A DNA stretch of 32,140 nt from B8-G4 sp033720735 (GTDB lineage Bacteria; Bacteroidota; Bacteroidia; Chitinophagales; Saprospiraceae), in NCBI GenBank assembly GCA_033720735.1, contig JAWWBX010000011.1, positions 1 through 32,140 on the forward strand, given 5' to 3'. The notes beneath the pieces are model-generated. The model was not told the origin of the DNA, made no database searches, and worked only from the letters and a program-made list of their open reading frames with translations. The position numbers were made by a program, and so were the translations under genes. Positions 8,220 to 16,099 of the stretch are shown in pieces; the first letter of the stretch is position 1, and every line of letters begins with the position of its first letter.

Positions 8220-10271
8220 ATGACCGCCCACCATGTGAACCGCCTGCGATGGCAAATGGCGCCATGCGCATTGCTCTGTGTGCCCTTTCTGCTCGGTATG
8301 ACTGTGCAGTCTGTGCTGGGCGGTCCTGTGCTGATCTGGAGTCTCCTGGTTGGAACAATGGTCATTGCGGGACTCCGGTACCATCGCAAGTTTCACCTTT
8401 CACGATTGTCGGTGCTGCTTCTACTCATGGCGCTGATGGGATGCCTGCTTGTGTTGCGGAACCAGCAACCACCAACATGGATGGACGACCAGCCCCATGT
8501 CTTCAGGGGAACCATCCAGACCATTGCACCCACGTCCCACGGATGCAAGGCCCGCGTGCTTCTGCATGAGCGGGATGGTAGCGCTCTATCGCAACCACAA
8601 CAAATCCGTGTCCTGGCTTACCTGCCGCACTGCTCTGCTGAACTTGGGGACACCTTGACATTCGCTGAACCCCTGAGCACCTTTCCCGATCGGGGACCGG
8701 CATGGGCGTTCGATGCCGCCAGTTTCTACTGGCGTCAGGGTATTGCAAGAAGGGTCTTTCTGCAGGAAGGTGCCTTCAGCATCAGACCGTGTACCACTTT
8801 TCACTTGCGCCGGTGGGGTGCACGGATGCAGGAATCTATTCGAAGTCGACTCAGTACCTCCCTCAAAGACCCGGCCAGCAAGGCCATTGCACTCGCAATG
8901 GTGGCCGGCGACCGCACGGAGATCAACGACGCGACCCGCGATGCCTTTGCACGAGCCGGTGCGATCCATATCATGGCCATCTCGGGGTTGCATATCGGCA
9001 TTGTGGCTTCCCTGCTCATCTGGCTGATCGGACGTCCCCGGCGCGGAGCGCCAGCATGGTCTCTGGCACTCCGCTTTGCGGTCATTCTTGCCGGGATCTG
9101 GGGCTTCACTCTGGCCAGTGGTCTGTCGCCTTCTGCGGTACGGGCCGCGTTCATGTTCTCCATGTACGCCATCGGTGTGATCGCCGGGAGAAACAGCTCG
9201 GGGCTCAACATTCTCGGATTTTGCTGCATGGTTTCGCTGATCCTGCAGCCCGGACTCCTCTACTCCGTCAGCTTTCAGTTTTCGTATCTGGCGTTGGCAG
9301 GCATCCTGATTTTCGGCGGTCCGCTCTTTCGCGCTATCCCGGCCCGCCCCGGTGTGCTCCGCTACCTATGGGGTATCGCTGCCATTTCGATCGCTGCCCA
9401 ACTGCCCCTGATCCCTGCATCTGTGCACTATTTCAATCAATTTTCGGTGATTTCACCATTGATCAGCCTGGTGGCCATCCCTGCCGCGTTTGGCATTGTC
9501 ACCGGGGGCATCATCCTCACCGCAGCTGCGTCGATCTGGCCGGCCGCAGGCACTTGGATCGGTGGTATCCTTGACGCAGGTATCGGAGCGCTCAACCGGC
9601 TGGTCACAGCGACATCACAACTGGAATGGAGCGCGGCCACTGAACTGTATCTGCCTGCCCACCTCCTGCCAGTGGCATATCTGGTCGTTGCGGGTGTAGC
9701 CCTGCGTGTCCTGACCGGACGGAGAGGCTGGACCCGGATCAGTGTCATCGCCATACTCGGGTTTCTCGTCCTGAGTGCACATCACCAAATGACCCAACGC
9801 AATACGCAGTCACTGGTCATTTACAATTCCGAAATGGCTTTCCAGGTAGACTGGTGCGCCCGATCCCTGTGTTACTCGACTATCGATGCGGCAGAAACAG
9901 GCTTTATCCGCACAGATGTCAGGCGGCACCGATTGTCCCGATTCGTCCGCTCGCGACACGTGCATCAATTGCCATTCAGCCCCGGGCTGAGCACGGTGGC
10001 TCAGGTTGGGAGCTGGCGTGTGGGCTACTGGCCTGGCGGTGACCCACCCGATCAACCACTCGACATTCTGCACGTCGGAGCTGGTGTTGCAAAAGAGGTA
10101 TCCTCCAGATCCAACTGGCCTGATGCACCGACAATTGTTGTGGCCCGCACCTTTCCAGGCTGGGCCTACCGCACCCTGCGCAAGCACTACATCGCATCTG
10201 AGACGAGATTTCATCATCTCAGGTACGACGGCCATTTCGAAATCATCAACAAACAAACACCTGTCACATGA
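8220..10271 (+). CDS. comEC: ComEC/Rec2 family DNA-uptake channel
   Basis: This polytopic inner-membrane protein is the channel that carries single-stranded DNA into the cytoplasm during transformation. The ATG at 8220 gives 683 residues; an in-frame TTG at 8166 would add 18 non-membrane residues. An N-terminal membrane segment and a soluble DUF4131-like domain come first, followed by the Competence domain with its hallmark HIMAISGLHIGI near residue 250 and then LASGLSPSAVRAAFMFSMYA and LLYSVSFQFSYLALAGI. The C-terminal tail has no HxHxDH metallo-beta-lactamase motif, which fits the shorter ComEC typical of Bacteroidota. Its last four bases overlap the start of the ComEA-like gene (ATGA), so translation is probably coupled. 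Confidence 0.92.
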   Translation: MTAHHVNRLRWQMAPCALLCVPFLLGMTVQSVLGGPVLIWSLLVGTMVIAGLRYHRKFHLSRLSVLLLLMALMGCLLVLRNQQPPTWMDDQPHVFRGTIQTIAPTSHGCKARVLLHERDGSALSQPQQIRVLAYLPHCSAELGDTLTFAEPLSTFPDRGPAWAFDAASFYWRQGIARRVFLQEGAFSIRPCTTFHLRRWGARMQESIRSRLSTSLKDPASKAIALAMVAGDRTEINDATRDAFARAGAIHIMAISGLHIGIVASLLIWLIGRPRRGAPAWSLALRFAVILAGIWGFTLASGLSPSAVRAAFMFSMYAIGVIAGRNSSGLNILGFCCMVSLILQPGLLYSVSFQFSYLALAGILIFGGPLFRAIPARPGVLRYLWGIAAISIAAQLPLIPASVHYFNQFSVISPLISLVAIPAAFGIVTGGIILTAAASIWPAAGTWIGGILDAGIGALNRLVTATSQLEWSAATELYLPAHLLPVAYLVVAGVALRVLTGRRGWTRISVIAILGFLVLSAHHQMTQRNTQSLVIYNSEMAFQVDWCARSLCYSTIDAAETGFIRTDVRRHRLSRFVRSRHVHQLPFSPGLSTVAQVGSWRVGYWPGGDPPDQPLDILHVGAGVAKEVSSRSNWPDAPTIVVARTFPGWAYRTLRKHYIASETRFHHLRYDGHFEIINKQTPVT

Positions 10272-11233
10272 AAGATGCCAGCAGATCTGAATTTCGAGCC
10301 ATCCTCCTCATAACCGCCCTCATCAGTGGTTACCTGATCATCCAGAGAATCACCTCCATCCGGGAGCTACCAGAGACTCCCGTCGTCCAGGTCATGCCGG
10401 CCGCCGGGCAAAAAACGGATCAGGACACGGCAAATCCACCGGGACCAGATCACGCCGGCCAAGAGGGACAGCATGCGTCGGACGACCGCCAATCTCCATC
10501 GGTCCGAAACACGGAACGCCAGGCCCGACGCACCCCCGCAAACCATTCAGCACAAAGGCCGCGCCAGCGCGCAATACAATGTGCCAGGTTTGATCCAAAC
10601 ACCGTGCACCGGGACACGTTGATTGAATGGGGTGTTCCTTCATTCGTTGTCAGCAATCTGGTGAAATACCGGGAAAAAGGTGGATCCTTCCGCTCAAGCG
10701 CGGATATCGGGCGCATCTATGGTATGGACAGTACCATCCTGTCGGCACTACAGCCCTGTATGATTTTCCGCAAGGCATCCACAGCCCGCACAACAGGCAC
10801 AAGCACGCTGTGCATCAACGCAGCGACCAGGGAAGATTGGGCGGCCTTGCCAGGGATCGGACCGGTATTGTCCGAGCGCATTATCAAGTTTCGAAATGCC
10901 CTTGGTGGATTTAGCAGTATCGATCAGGTCGCCCTGACCTATGGTCTTCCTCCTGAAACGTTCGTCAGTATCAGATCGCGCCTCAAACGCTCCAACGAGC
11001 ACAAAAGGATCCCGGTAAACCTGGCCACCACGGAAATGCTTGCTTCACATCCATATATCAGCCGCAGGGAGGCGCAATCCATGATCAACTATATCAGGCA
11101 CAATGGGGTATTGCGCTCGCCCGAGGACCTGCGCGGCCTGCACATTCTCTCCGCTGAACAGATTGAAAAAGTGATCGCCTACCTCGACTTCTCCATCAGC
11201 GAGGACGCGATTGGCGCAAACACGCATGAGTGA
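10268..11233 (+). CDS. ComEA-like helix-hairpin-helix DNA-binding protein
   Basis: The protein has 321 residues: an N-terminal membrane helix (about 9-26), a low-complexity Pro/Gln/Arg linker (about 40-105), then three helix-hairpin-helix modules at about 107-153, 182-226 and 249-295. The second is the classic ComEA form, CINAATREDWAALPGIGPVL followed by IIKFRNALGGFSS. The first (FDPNTVHRDTLIEWGV) and third (VNLATTEMLASHPYISRREA) lack the GIGPV loop. ComEA-type proteins bind incoming double-stranded DNA in the periplasm, and coupling to comEC supports that role. ComEA in model species has only one such module, so three is a lineage trait or an added function. Confidence 0.88.
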   Translation: MKDASRSEFRAILLITALISGYLIIQRITSIRELPETPVVQVMPAAGQKTDQDTANPPGPDHAGQEGQHASDDRQSPSVRNTERQARRTPANHSAQRPRQRAIQCARFDPNTVHRDTLIEWGVPSFVVSNLVKYREKGGSFRSSADIGRIYGMDSTILSALQPCMIFRKASTARTTGTSTLCINAATREDWAALPGIGPVLSERIIKFRNALGGFSSIDQVALTYGLPPETFVSIRSRLKRSNEHKRIPVNLATTEMLASHPYISRREAQSMINYIRHNGVLRSPEDLRGLHILSAEQIEKVIAYLDFSISEDAIGANTHE

Positions 11234-11242
11234 TGCTGATGA

Positions 11243-12250
11243 CTAGACCGGGATTACCGCGCTGTAGCGGTTGACAAAGTTTTTCATTTCCTCCACCATC
11301 TCGGAAGAGCCCATGGCCACGGTATCACGCTGGTGTAGTTCAGTGACTTCAAGGTCAAGAATCCGTTCCAGACTACAGGTCATCGCCTTGCCGCCAGCCT
11401 GTTCGACAATCATGGACATCGGATTGAGTTCGTAGAGTACGCGGAGCTTGCCCTGCGGATACTTGCGGGTATTTGGATACAGGAAGATCCCGCCCTGAAA
11501 CATGATGCGGTGAATGTCCGATACCATCGAACCGATGTAGCGCAACCGCAGGTTGAGGTCGGAACAATAATCAATGTACCGCCGCATCTCAAGGTCGAAC
11601 TTCAAGTAGTACCCCTGGTTGACGGAGTAGTAGTTGCCACGTTCCGGCATCTTGATGTCCTGGTGCGACAAGCAGAATTCACCGATCGATGGATCAAGGG
11701 TGAATCCGTTGACGCCATTGCCCGTGGTGTACACCAGGATGGTAGAGGTGCCATAGAGGACATATCCCGCTGCCACCAGCTCCGACCCTTTCTGCAGAAA
11801 ATCTTCGACGGAACACGGACCACCGAGATCGCTCTTGCGCCGGTAGATACCGAATATGGTCCCCACTGACACATTGACGTCGATGTTGCTGGACCCATCG
11901 AGCGGGTCGCACACCACTACATACTTGGCTTCCTTGTTGTCAACCCCCGGCAGCTGAATGAAATCGTCAATCTCCTCCGTGGCGATGCCTGCACATTCAC
12001 CGCTTTGCTTCAGGCATTCGACGATCTTCTCATTGGAGAAGACATCGAGCTTCTGCACCATGTCGCCGGACGTATTTTCGGATCCTTCAACCCCGAGGAT
12101 GTTGACCAGGCCTGCTTTGTTGACTTCGCGATTGATGATCTTTGCGGCCACCCCGATATCACGCAGGAGATTCGTGAGCTCCCCGGAGGCAAACGGGAAG
12201 TCTTTTTGCCGGCGGATGATAAATTCGTCCAGGGTTACGATTCGGTTCAT
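11243..12250 (-). CDS. fbp: Fructose-1,6-bisphosphatase class I
   Basis: This 335-residue enzyme hydrolyses fructose 1,6-bisphosphate to fructose 6-phosphate, the committed step of gluconeogenesis, in the cytosol. The metal and substrate motifs are intact: ATEEIDDF near residue 90, CDPLDGSSNIDVNVSVG at 114-130, and the C-terminal KLRVLYELNPMSMIVEQAGG near 268. Length and motif order match class I enzymes. It ends 9 nt from the convergent ComEA-like gene with no visible terminator between them. A perfect Bacteroidota -7 box lies 19 nt before its ATG, giving a very short leader. Confidence 0.97.
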   Translation of the reverse strand: MNRIVTLDEFIIRRQKDFPFASGELTNLLRDIGVAAKIINREVNKAGLVNILGVEGSENTSGDMVQKLDVFSNEKIVECLKQSGECAGIATEEIDDFIQLPGVDNKEAKYVVVCDPLDGSSNIDVNVSVGTIFGIYRRKSDLGGPCSVEDFLQKGSELVAAGYVLYGTSTILVYTTGNGVNGFTLDPSIGEFCLSHQDIKMPERGNYYSVNQGYYLKFDLEMRRYIDYCSDLNLRLRYIGSMVSDIHRIMFQGGIFLYPNTRKYPQGKLRVLYELNPMSMIVEQAGGKAMTCSLERILDLEVTELHQRDTVAMGSSEMVEEMKNFVNRYSAVIPV

Positions 12251-12268
12251 ACGTCAGAGTCTTTGCCC

Positions 12269-12276
12269 CAAAGATA
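12269..12276 (-). promoter_or_regulatory. -7 promoter element for fbp
   Basis: On the minus strand this reads TATCTTTG, a perfect match to the Bacteroidota -7 consensus TAnnTTTG, 19 nt upstream of the fbp start. I do not find a convincing TTG -33 element at the usual spacing. Confidence 0.5.
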
Positions 12277-12368
12277 GGGAACGCGCCGTGCTTTCGCGGA
12301 CCGTACGGCCAGCGTGCACAACCTCGCATGGTAACGACTTGTTAACAACCACGAACTTGATTGTTACA

Positions 12369-12376
12369 TATCTTTA
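12369..12376 (+). promoter_or_regulatory. Possible -7 promoter element for the ABC exporter gene
   Basis: TATCTTTA matches TAnnTTTG at all but the last base and ends 9 nt before the TTG start codon at 12386. If used, the transcript would be nearly leaderless. No correctly spaced -33 TTG is evident. Confidence 0.3.
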
Positions 12377-12385
12377 GCGCCTGCT

Positions 12386-14170
12386 TTGAAACATCTCCGC
12401 TACCTCAATAAGTACCTGCTCAAATACAAGTGGCGACTGCTGCTGGGTATCGTCTTCGTAGCGCTCTCCAATTATTTCCGTGCGTGGCAGCCGCAGGTGA
12501 TCCGTGATGCGCTGGACCACGTGCTCGAACAGGTCAAACTCTACAACTCCAGCACGCCGGAGCAGCAGGAGTTGCTGTACAACGAGATCGGCAAGGCCCT
12601 GCTCGAGTTCGGCGGGTTGGTACTGCTGCTGGCCATTGCCATGGGCATATTCATGTACTTCATGCGACAGACCATCATCGTGATGTCGCGACTGATCGAA
12701 TATGACCTGCGCAAGGAGATCTTTGAGCACTACGAACGTCTGGATCTCGGGTTTTTCCGGCGCAACAAAACCGGCGACCTGATGGCCCGGATCACTGAAG
12801 ATGTCTCCAAGGTGCGCATGTATCTCGGGCCAGCCATTCTCTACGGGATCAATCTGACGACGCTGTTCGTCATGGTGATCTATTCGATGTTCCGGGTCAA
12901 CGTGGAGCTGTCCCTCTACACGCTGCTGCCACTCCCCTTTCTCTCGTTGTCGATCTACTATGTGAGTAATATCATCCACAAGAAGAGTTCGGTCATTCAA
13001 AATCAGCTGTCGCGGCTCAACAGCATTGCCCAGGAAGTGTACTCGGGGATCCGGGTAGTCAAATCATATGTGCGCGAAAGGCAATTTGCCCGGTTCTTTG
13101 CTGACGAGAGCGAGGACTACAAAACGAAAACTCTCGAACTGGCCCGCGTCAACGCCCTGTTCTTCCCGCTGATGCTTGTACTGATCGGCGCCAGCACCAT
13201 TCTGGTCATCTACGTCGGCGGCATCCAGGTGGCAAAGGGCAATGTCACCCCCGGCAACATCGCCGAATTTGTCATTTACGTGAATATGCTCACGTGGCCG
13301 GTCACCTCCATCGGGTGGATCGCCTCGATCATCCAGCAAGCCGAAGCCTCGCAACAGCGGATCAACGAATTTCTGCAGACCAAACCGTCCATTGAAAGTC
13401 CGGCGGCGGTTGCGCGACAGCTCGACGGCCACATCGTCTTTGACAAGGTATCATTTACCTATCCGGAAACGGGCATCCAGGCGCTGTCTGACGTATCGTT
13501 CGAGATCATGCCCGGTGAACGGGTGGCCATCGTCGGCAAGACGGCTTCCGGCAAGACCACGGTCGCCGACCTGCTGCTCCGGATGTATGACGTGAGTGAG
13601 GGGCGCATTCTGCTCGACGGCGAGGATATCCGCAACATCAACCTTGACACCTTGCGTTATCAGATCGGTTACGTTCCCCAGGATGTGTTCCTGTTTTCAG
13701 ACACGATCGAACACAACATCCTGTTTGGCAGCAAGAACGGGACACCGGAGCAAGCGATCGAGTATGCCCGGCATGCGTCGGTGCATGACGATATCATTGA
13801 ATTTCCCAAGGGTTACCAGACACTCGTCGGAGAGCGCGGTGTAACGCTTTCAGGTGGCCAGAAGCAGCGCGTCTCGATCGCGCGTGCCTTTGTCAAGAAT
13901 CCCGACATTCTCATCCTCGACGACTGCTTGTCGGCCGTAGACACCAAAACCGAACAGCGCATCCTCAACTACCTGAATGGTGCGCTGAAAGGCAAGACGG
14001 CGATCATTATCACGCATCGCATGATGGGAGCAATGGATTTCGACAAAATCCTGGTACTCGAAAACGGCCGGATTGCCGAACAAGGCACGCACGAACAGCT
14101 GATGGAACGGGGCGGTGCGTACTACGAACTGGTCAAGCGTCAAGCCATTGAGGACCAGTACGCTTTGTAA
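12386..14170 (+). CDS. ABC exporter half-transporter (fused membrane and ATPase domains)
   Basis: This 594-residue protein is an MsbA/Sav1866-type exporter subunit that pairs to move a lipid or drug-like substrate out of the cell using ATP. Membrane helices occupy roughly 15-320. The ATPase domain has GKTASGKT as Walker A (384-391, with Ala where the motif usually has its second Gly), PQD Q-loop near 431, LSGGQ signature at 488-492, ILILDD Walker B at 508-513 and H544. Position 513, normally the catalytic Glu, is Asp, as in degenerate sites of heterodimeric exporters. The start is TTG at 12386, fixed by similarity of the opening (MKHLRYLNKYLLKYKWRLLL) to related proteins. The substrate cannot be told from sequence. 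Confidence 0.93.
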   Translation: MKHLRYLNKYLLKYKWRLLLGIVFVALSNYFRAWQPQVIRDALDHVLEQVKLYNSSTPEQQELLYNEIGKALLEFGGLVLLLAIAMGIFMYFMRQTIIVMSRLIEYDLRKEIFEHYERLDLGFFRRNKTGDLMARITEDVSKVRMYLGPAILYGINLTTLFVMVIYSMFRVNVELSLYTLLPLPFLSLSIYYVSNIIHKKSSVIQNQLSRLNSIAQEVYSGIRVVKSYVRERQFARFFADESEDYKTKTLELARVNALFFPLMLVLIGASTILVIYVGGIQVAKGNVTPGNIAEFVIYVNMLTWPVTSIGWIASIIQQAEASQQRINEFLQTKPSIESPAAVARQLDGHIVFDKVSFTYPETGIQALSDVSFEIMPGERVAIVGKTASGKTTVADLLLRMYDVSEGRILLDGEDIRNINLDTLRYQIGYVPQDVFLFSDTIEHNILFGSKNGTPEQAIEYARHASVHDDIIEFPKGYQTLVGERGVTLSGGQKQRVSIARAFVKNPDILILDDCLSAVDTKTEQRILNYLNGALKGKTAIIITHRMMGAMDFDKILVLENGRIAEQGTHEQLMERGGAYYELVKRQAIEDQYAL

Positions 14171-14178
14171 TTTTTTTC

Positions 14179-14186
14179 TAATTTTA
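14179..14186 (+). promoter_or_regulatory. Possible -7 promoter element for the DUF3276 gene
   Basis: TAATTTTA, in the 65-nt gap after the ABC exporter, is one base from TAnnTTTG and would leave a leader of about 40 nt with an A-rich stretch just before the GTG start. The match could be chance in an AT-rich gap. Confidence 0.25.
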
Positions 14187-14235
14187 GCGACCTCTAATCA
14201 GGGACGTTTCTTCTTGTTGATCAAAAAAACGGACG

Positions 14236-14790
14236 GTGGAACACGAGCATTCTCAGAAGCGGTTTGAAAGTGTCTATTCGACAAAAGTGCGTGCTGGCAA
14301 GCGGCGGACGTATTTCTTCGACGTACGGCGAACCAAGGGCGACGACTACTACATCACACTGACCGAGAGCACCCGGCGTTTTAACGGTGATGGCTACGAG
14401 CGGCACAAGATCTTCCTGTACAAGGAAGACTTCAACAGGTTCCTTCAGTCCCTGGAGGACGCGGTCAACCACGTGAAGACAGAGTTGATGCCCGACTACG
14501 ACTACGATGAGTTTACCAAGCGTCAGCAAGAATGGGAAGCACGCCGCGCCGAAGAAGAGAGTAACACACAGCAGGAGAAGGAGAAGGAGAAGGTCACCGC
14601 CCCTGTAGCCGAGGATACGGCTCCTGCAATGGATGAGGATGACAGCGAAGACCATGAAGACGATGACTCCGGTGACTCCGGTGACGCCGGTGACGGAGAT
14701 GAAATAGAGGGCGATGATGACGGCGTAACCGAAGAGGCTGCCAATGAACAGTCAGGCGATCTTGAAGAAGATGAGGATATGAGCTGGTAG
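14236..14790 (+). CDS. DUF3276 PUR-type nucleic-acid-binding protein with acidic tail
   Basis: The N-terminal half (about residues 8-95) is the DUF3276 domain, a PUR-alpha-like single-stranded DNA/RNA-binding fold found in Bacteroidota and Borrelia (BpuR): KVRAGKRRTYFFDVRRTKGD, DDYYITLTESTRRF, RHKIFLYKEDFNRFLQSLED and HVKTELMPDYDYDEF. The second half is a long disordered acidic tail (about 120-184) dominated by Asp, Glu and Gly, with tandem DSG/DAG units. The start is GTG at 14236; the preceding bases are A-rich rather than Shine-Dalgarno-like. The tail may mimic nucleic acid or tune binding; that is inference. A strong terminator follows. Confidence 0.93.
   Translation: MEHEHSQKRFESVYSTKVRAGKRRTYFFDVRRTKGDDYYITLTESTRRFNGDGYERHKIFLYKEDFNRFLQSLEDAVNHVKTELMPDYDYDEFTKRQQEWEARRAEEESNTQQEKEKEKVTAPVAEDTAPAMDEDDSEDHEDDDSGDSGDAGDGDEIEGDDDGVTEEAANEQSGDLEEDEDMSW
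14665..14691 (+). repeat. Three tandem 9-bp units inside the DUF3276 acidic tail
   Basis: GACTCCGGT, GACTCCGGT and GACGCCGGT follow each other exactly, coding DSG-DSG-DAG, with a fourth partial unit after. In-frame units like these can change copy number by replication slippage without breaking the frame. Confidence 0.8.
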
Positions 14791-14817
14791 GCGCCAGCCA
14801 CCTGAACGGATAACCAG

Positions 14818-14847
14818 GGCTGATGCGATGCATCAGCCTTTTCTTTT
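14818..14847 (+). terminator. Rho-independent terminator after the DUF3276 gene
   Basis: GGCTGATGC (14818-14826), loop GAT, and GCATCAGCC (14830-14838) make a perfect 9-bp stem followed by TTTTCTTTT. The U-tract is on the plus strand only, so it ends the rightward ABC exporter/DUF3276 transcription just before the convergent nucleotidyltransferase gene. Confidence 0.9.
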
Positions 14848-14848
14848 G

Positions 14849-15772
14849 TCAGGACCAGAGCTTTTGCGGATAGACGCCCTCCGCGATCAAGCGGTTGATC
14901 TGCCGGAGGACAAAGGGTTTGTCTTCCTGATAGGTGACCCCAAACCACGACGACTCACTCGGAAGCACGTGGACATTCAAGACCTGGTTGCGGATCAAGG
15001 CATCCACAATGGTCGGGATGTACAACTCGGATTTAGGTTCTTCGATCCGGGTATCGAGAAACGCCCTGAAGGCTTGGTCGGCATGATCGAAATAGGAAGG
15101 CAGAAATCCCCAGATATTCATGGAGACAATGGTGTCCTCACTGAGCGTGCCCTCGCGGCCGTTGCCGCCAGGGTACACAATACTACCGGTGTCATTGCGG
15201 CGGATCTTGACGACCTCCTCGACCGCCTGTAGTCGCATCGCATCGTCGACATGACATACGCCACGGTTGACAGTACCGTGGTCGGACAAGGTGTTGCGCA
15301 GATAGTAACCTACCACGCAGTAATCGTCCCCGTGTTGCGTATCACCCCTGAAGAAGTCACGGATCTGGAAGTAGGCATCGCGCCCGTAAAAGTCGTCCGC
15401 ATTGATCACCGCAAATGGTGTCTCCACCGCTTCCCGGGCGACCAGTACCGCATGTCCGGTGCCCCAGGGCTTCTCACGGCCTGCAGGCACCTGGTACCCT
15501 TCCGGAAGGTCATCAAGCTCCTGCGTCACAAAGGCAACATCGATCAGGTGGTCAAACTTGCCCGAAAAGAACGCAGTGAACTCCGTGCGAAACGCCTCCC
15601 GGATCACGAAAACCACTTTGTCAAAACCCGCCTGGATCGCATCGTAGATCGAATAGTCGATAATGTTCTCACCATTCGGCCCGAAAGCGTCCATCTGCTT
15701 CAGACCACCGTACCGGCTGCCCATCCCGGCGGCCAGCACGACCAACGTCAGTGCCTGTCCTTGTGTTTTCAT
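14849..15772 (-). CDS. Sugar-phosphate nucleotidyltransferase family protein
   Basis: The ATG at 15772 yields 307 residues that start directly with the nucleotidyltransferase fold; the frame extends upstream to 15865 but the extra residues are unlike the family. The nucleotide-binding signature LAAGMGSRYGGLKQMDAFGP lies at about 13-32, and INADDFYG supplies the metal-binding aspartates. Such enzymes join NTP and a sugar phosphate to make NDP-sugars for glycan or lipid synthesis. Its length and the GPNGENIIDYSIYDAIQAGF block match a Bacteroidota group usually named simply nucleotidyltransferase, so I do not assign a specific sugar. It is transcribed alone, converging on the DUF3276 terminator. 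Confidence 0.88.
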   Translation of the reverse strand: MKTQGQALTLVVLAAGMGSRYGGLKQMDAFGPNGENIIDYSIYDAIQAGFDKVVFVIREAFRTEFTAFFSGKFDHLIDVAFVTQELDDLPEGYQVPAGREKPWGTGHAVLVAREAVETPFAVINADDFYGRDAYFQIRDFFRGDTQHGDDYCVVGYYLRNTLSDHGTVNRGVCHVDDAMRLQAVEEVVKIRRNDTGSIVYPGGNGREGTLSEDTIVSMNIWGFLPSYFDHADQAFRAFLDTRIEEPKSELYIPTIVDALIRNQVLNVHVLPSESSWFGVTYQEDKPFVLRQINRLIAEGVYPQKLWS

Positions 15773-16099
15773 CGTGCGCAAATGTCGGGAAATATCTGAA
15801 TCCGCATGAGGTATGCACGGGCCGGGCTGATCGTGAGATCTGACTGGTGGCTGCAGACGCAGCAATCGTACCGTGCGGGCACGCCATGGTCATCTTCGCA
15901 ATGTGCGAACCATCATGCATTTACGATGCATCACCTACCTGCAAGGTCGCCCGGCCAGGACCAAAACCCCGATGCCCGCGTGTGCAAATGTTTCCAAATC
16001 ATTTGTTATACGTGTAACATCTTTCCTGACCTCCTGCCGGGAACAACAATGCCCGGGCACGGTCCCCGGGCATCGGCAGTCATACGTGGATGTCTTGAA
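15773..16099. other. Intergenic region upstream of the nucleotidyltransferase
   Basis: I see no gene here. It must contain the nucleotidyltransferase promoter (minus strand) and the end of the DUF1501 transcript. GTTATACGTGTAAC near 16005-16018 is a 14-bp near-palindrome (one mismatched pair), which could be an operator. The hairpin at 16049-16073 is listed separately. Confidence 0.4.
16041..16073 (-). terminator. Hairpin downstream of the DUF1501 gene
   Basis: ATGCCCGGG (16049-16057) and CCCGGGCAT (16065-16073) form a perfect 9-bp stem with a 7-nt loop, 26 nt beyond the DUF1501 stop. On the minus strand it is followed by TGTTGTTC, a poor U-tract, so it is a plausible but weak terminator or an mRNA 3'-end stabiliser. 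Confidence 0.5.

Noticed and set aside
9800..10271. Metallo-beta-lactamase domain at the ComEC C-terminus
   Set aside because: No HxHxDH motif is present; the tail is short, as in Bacteroidota ComEC.
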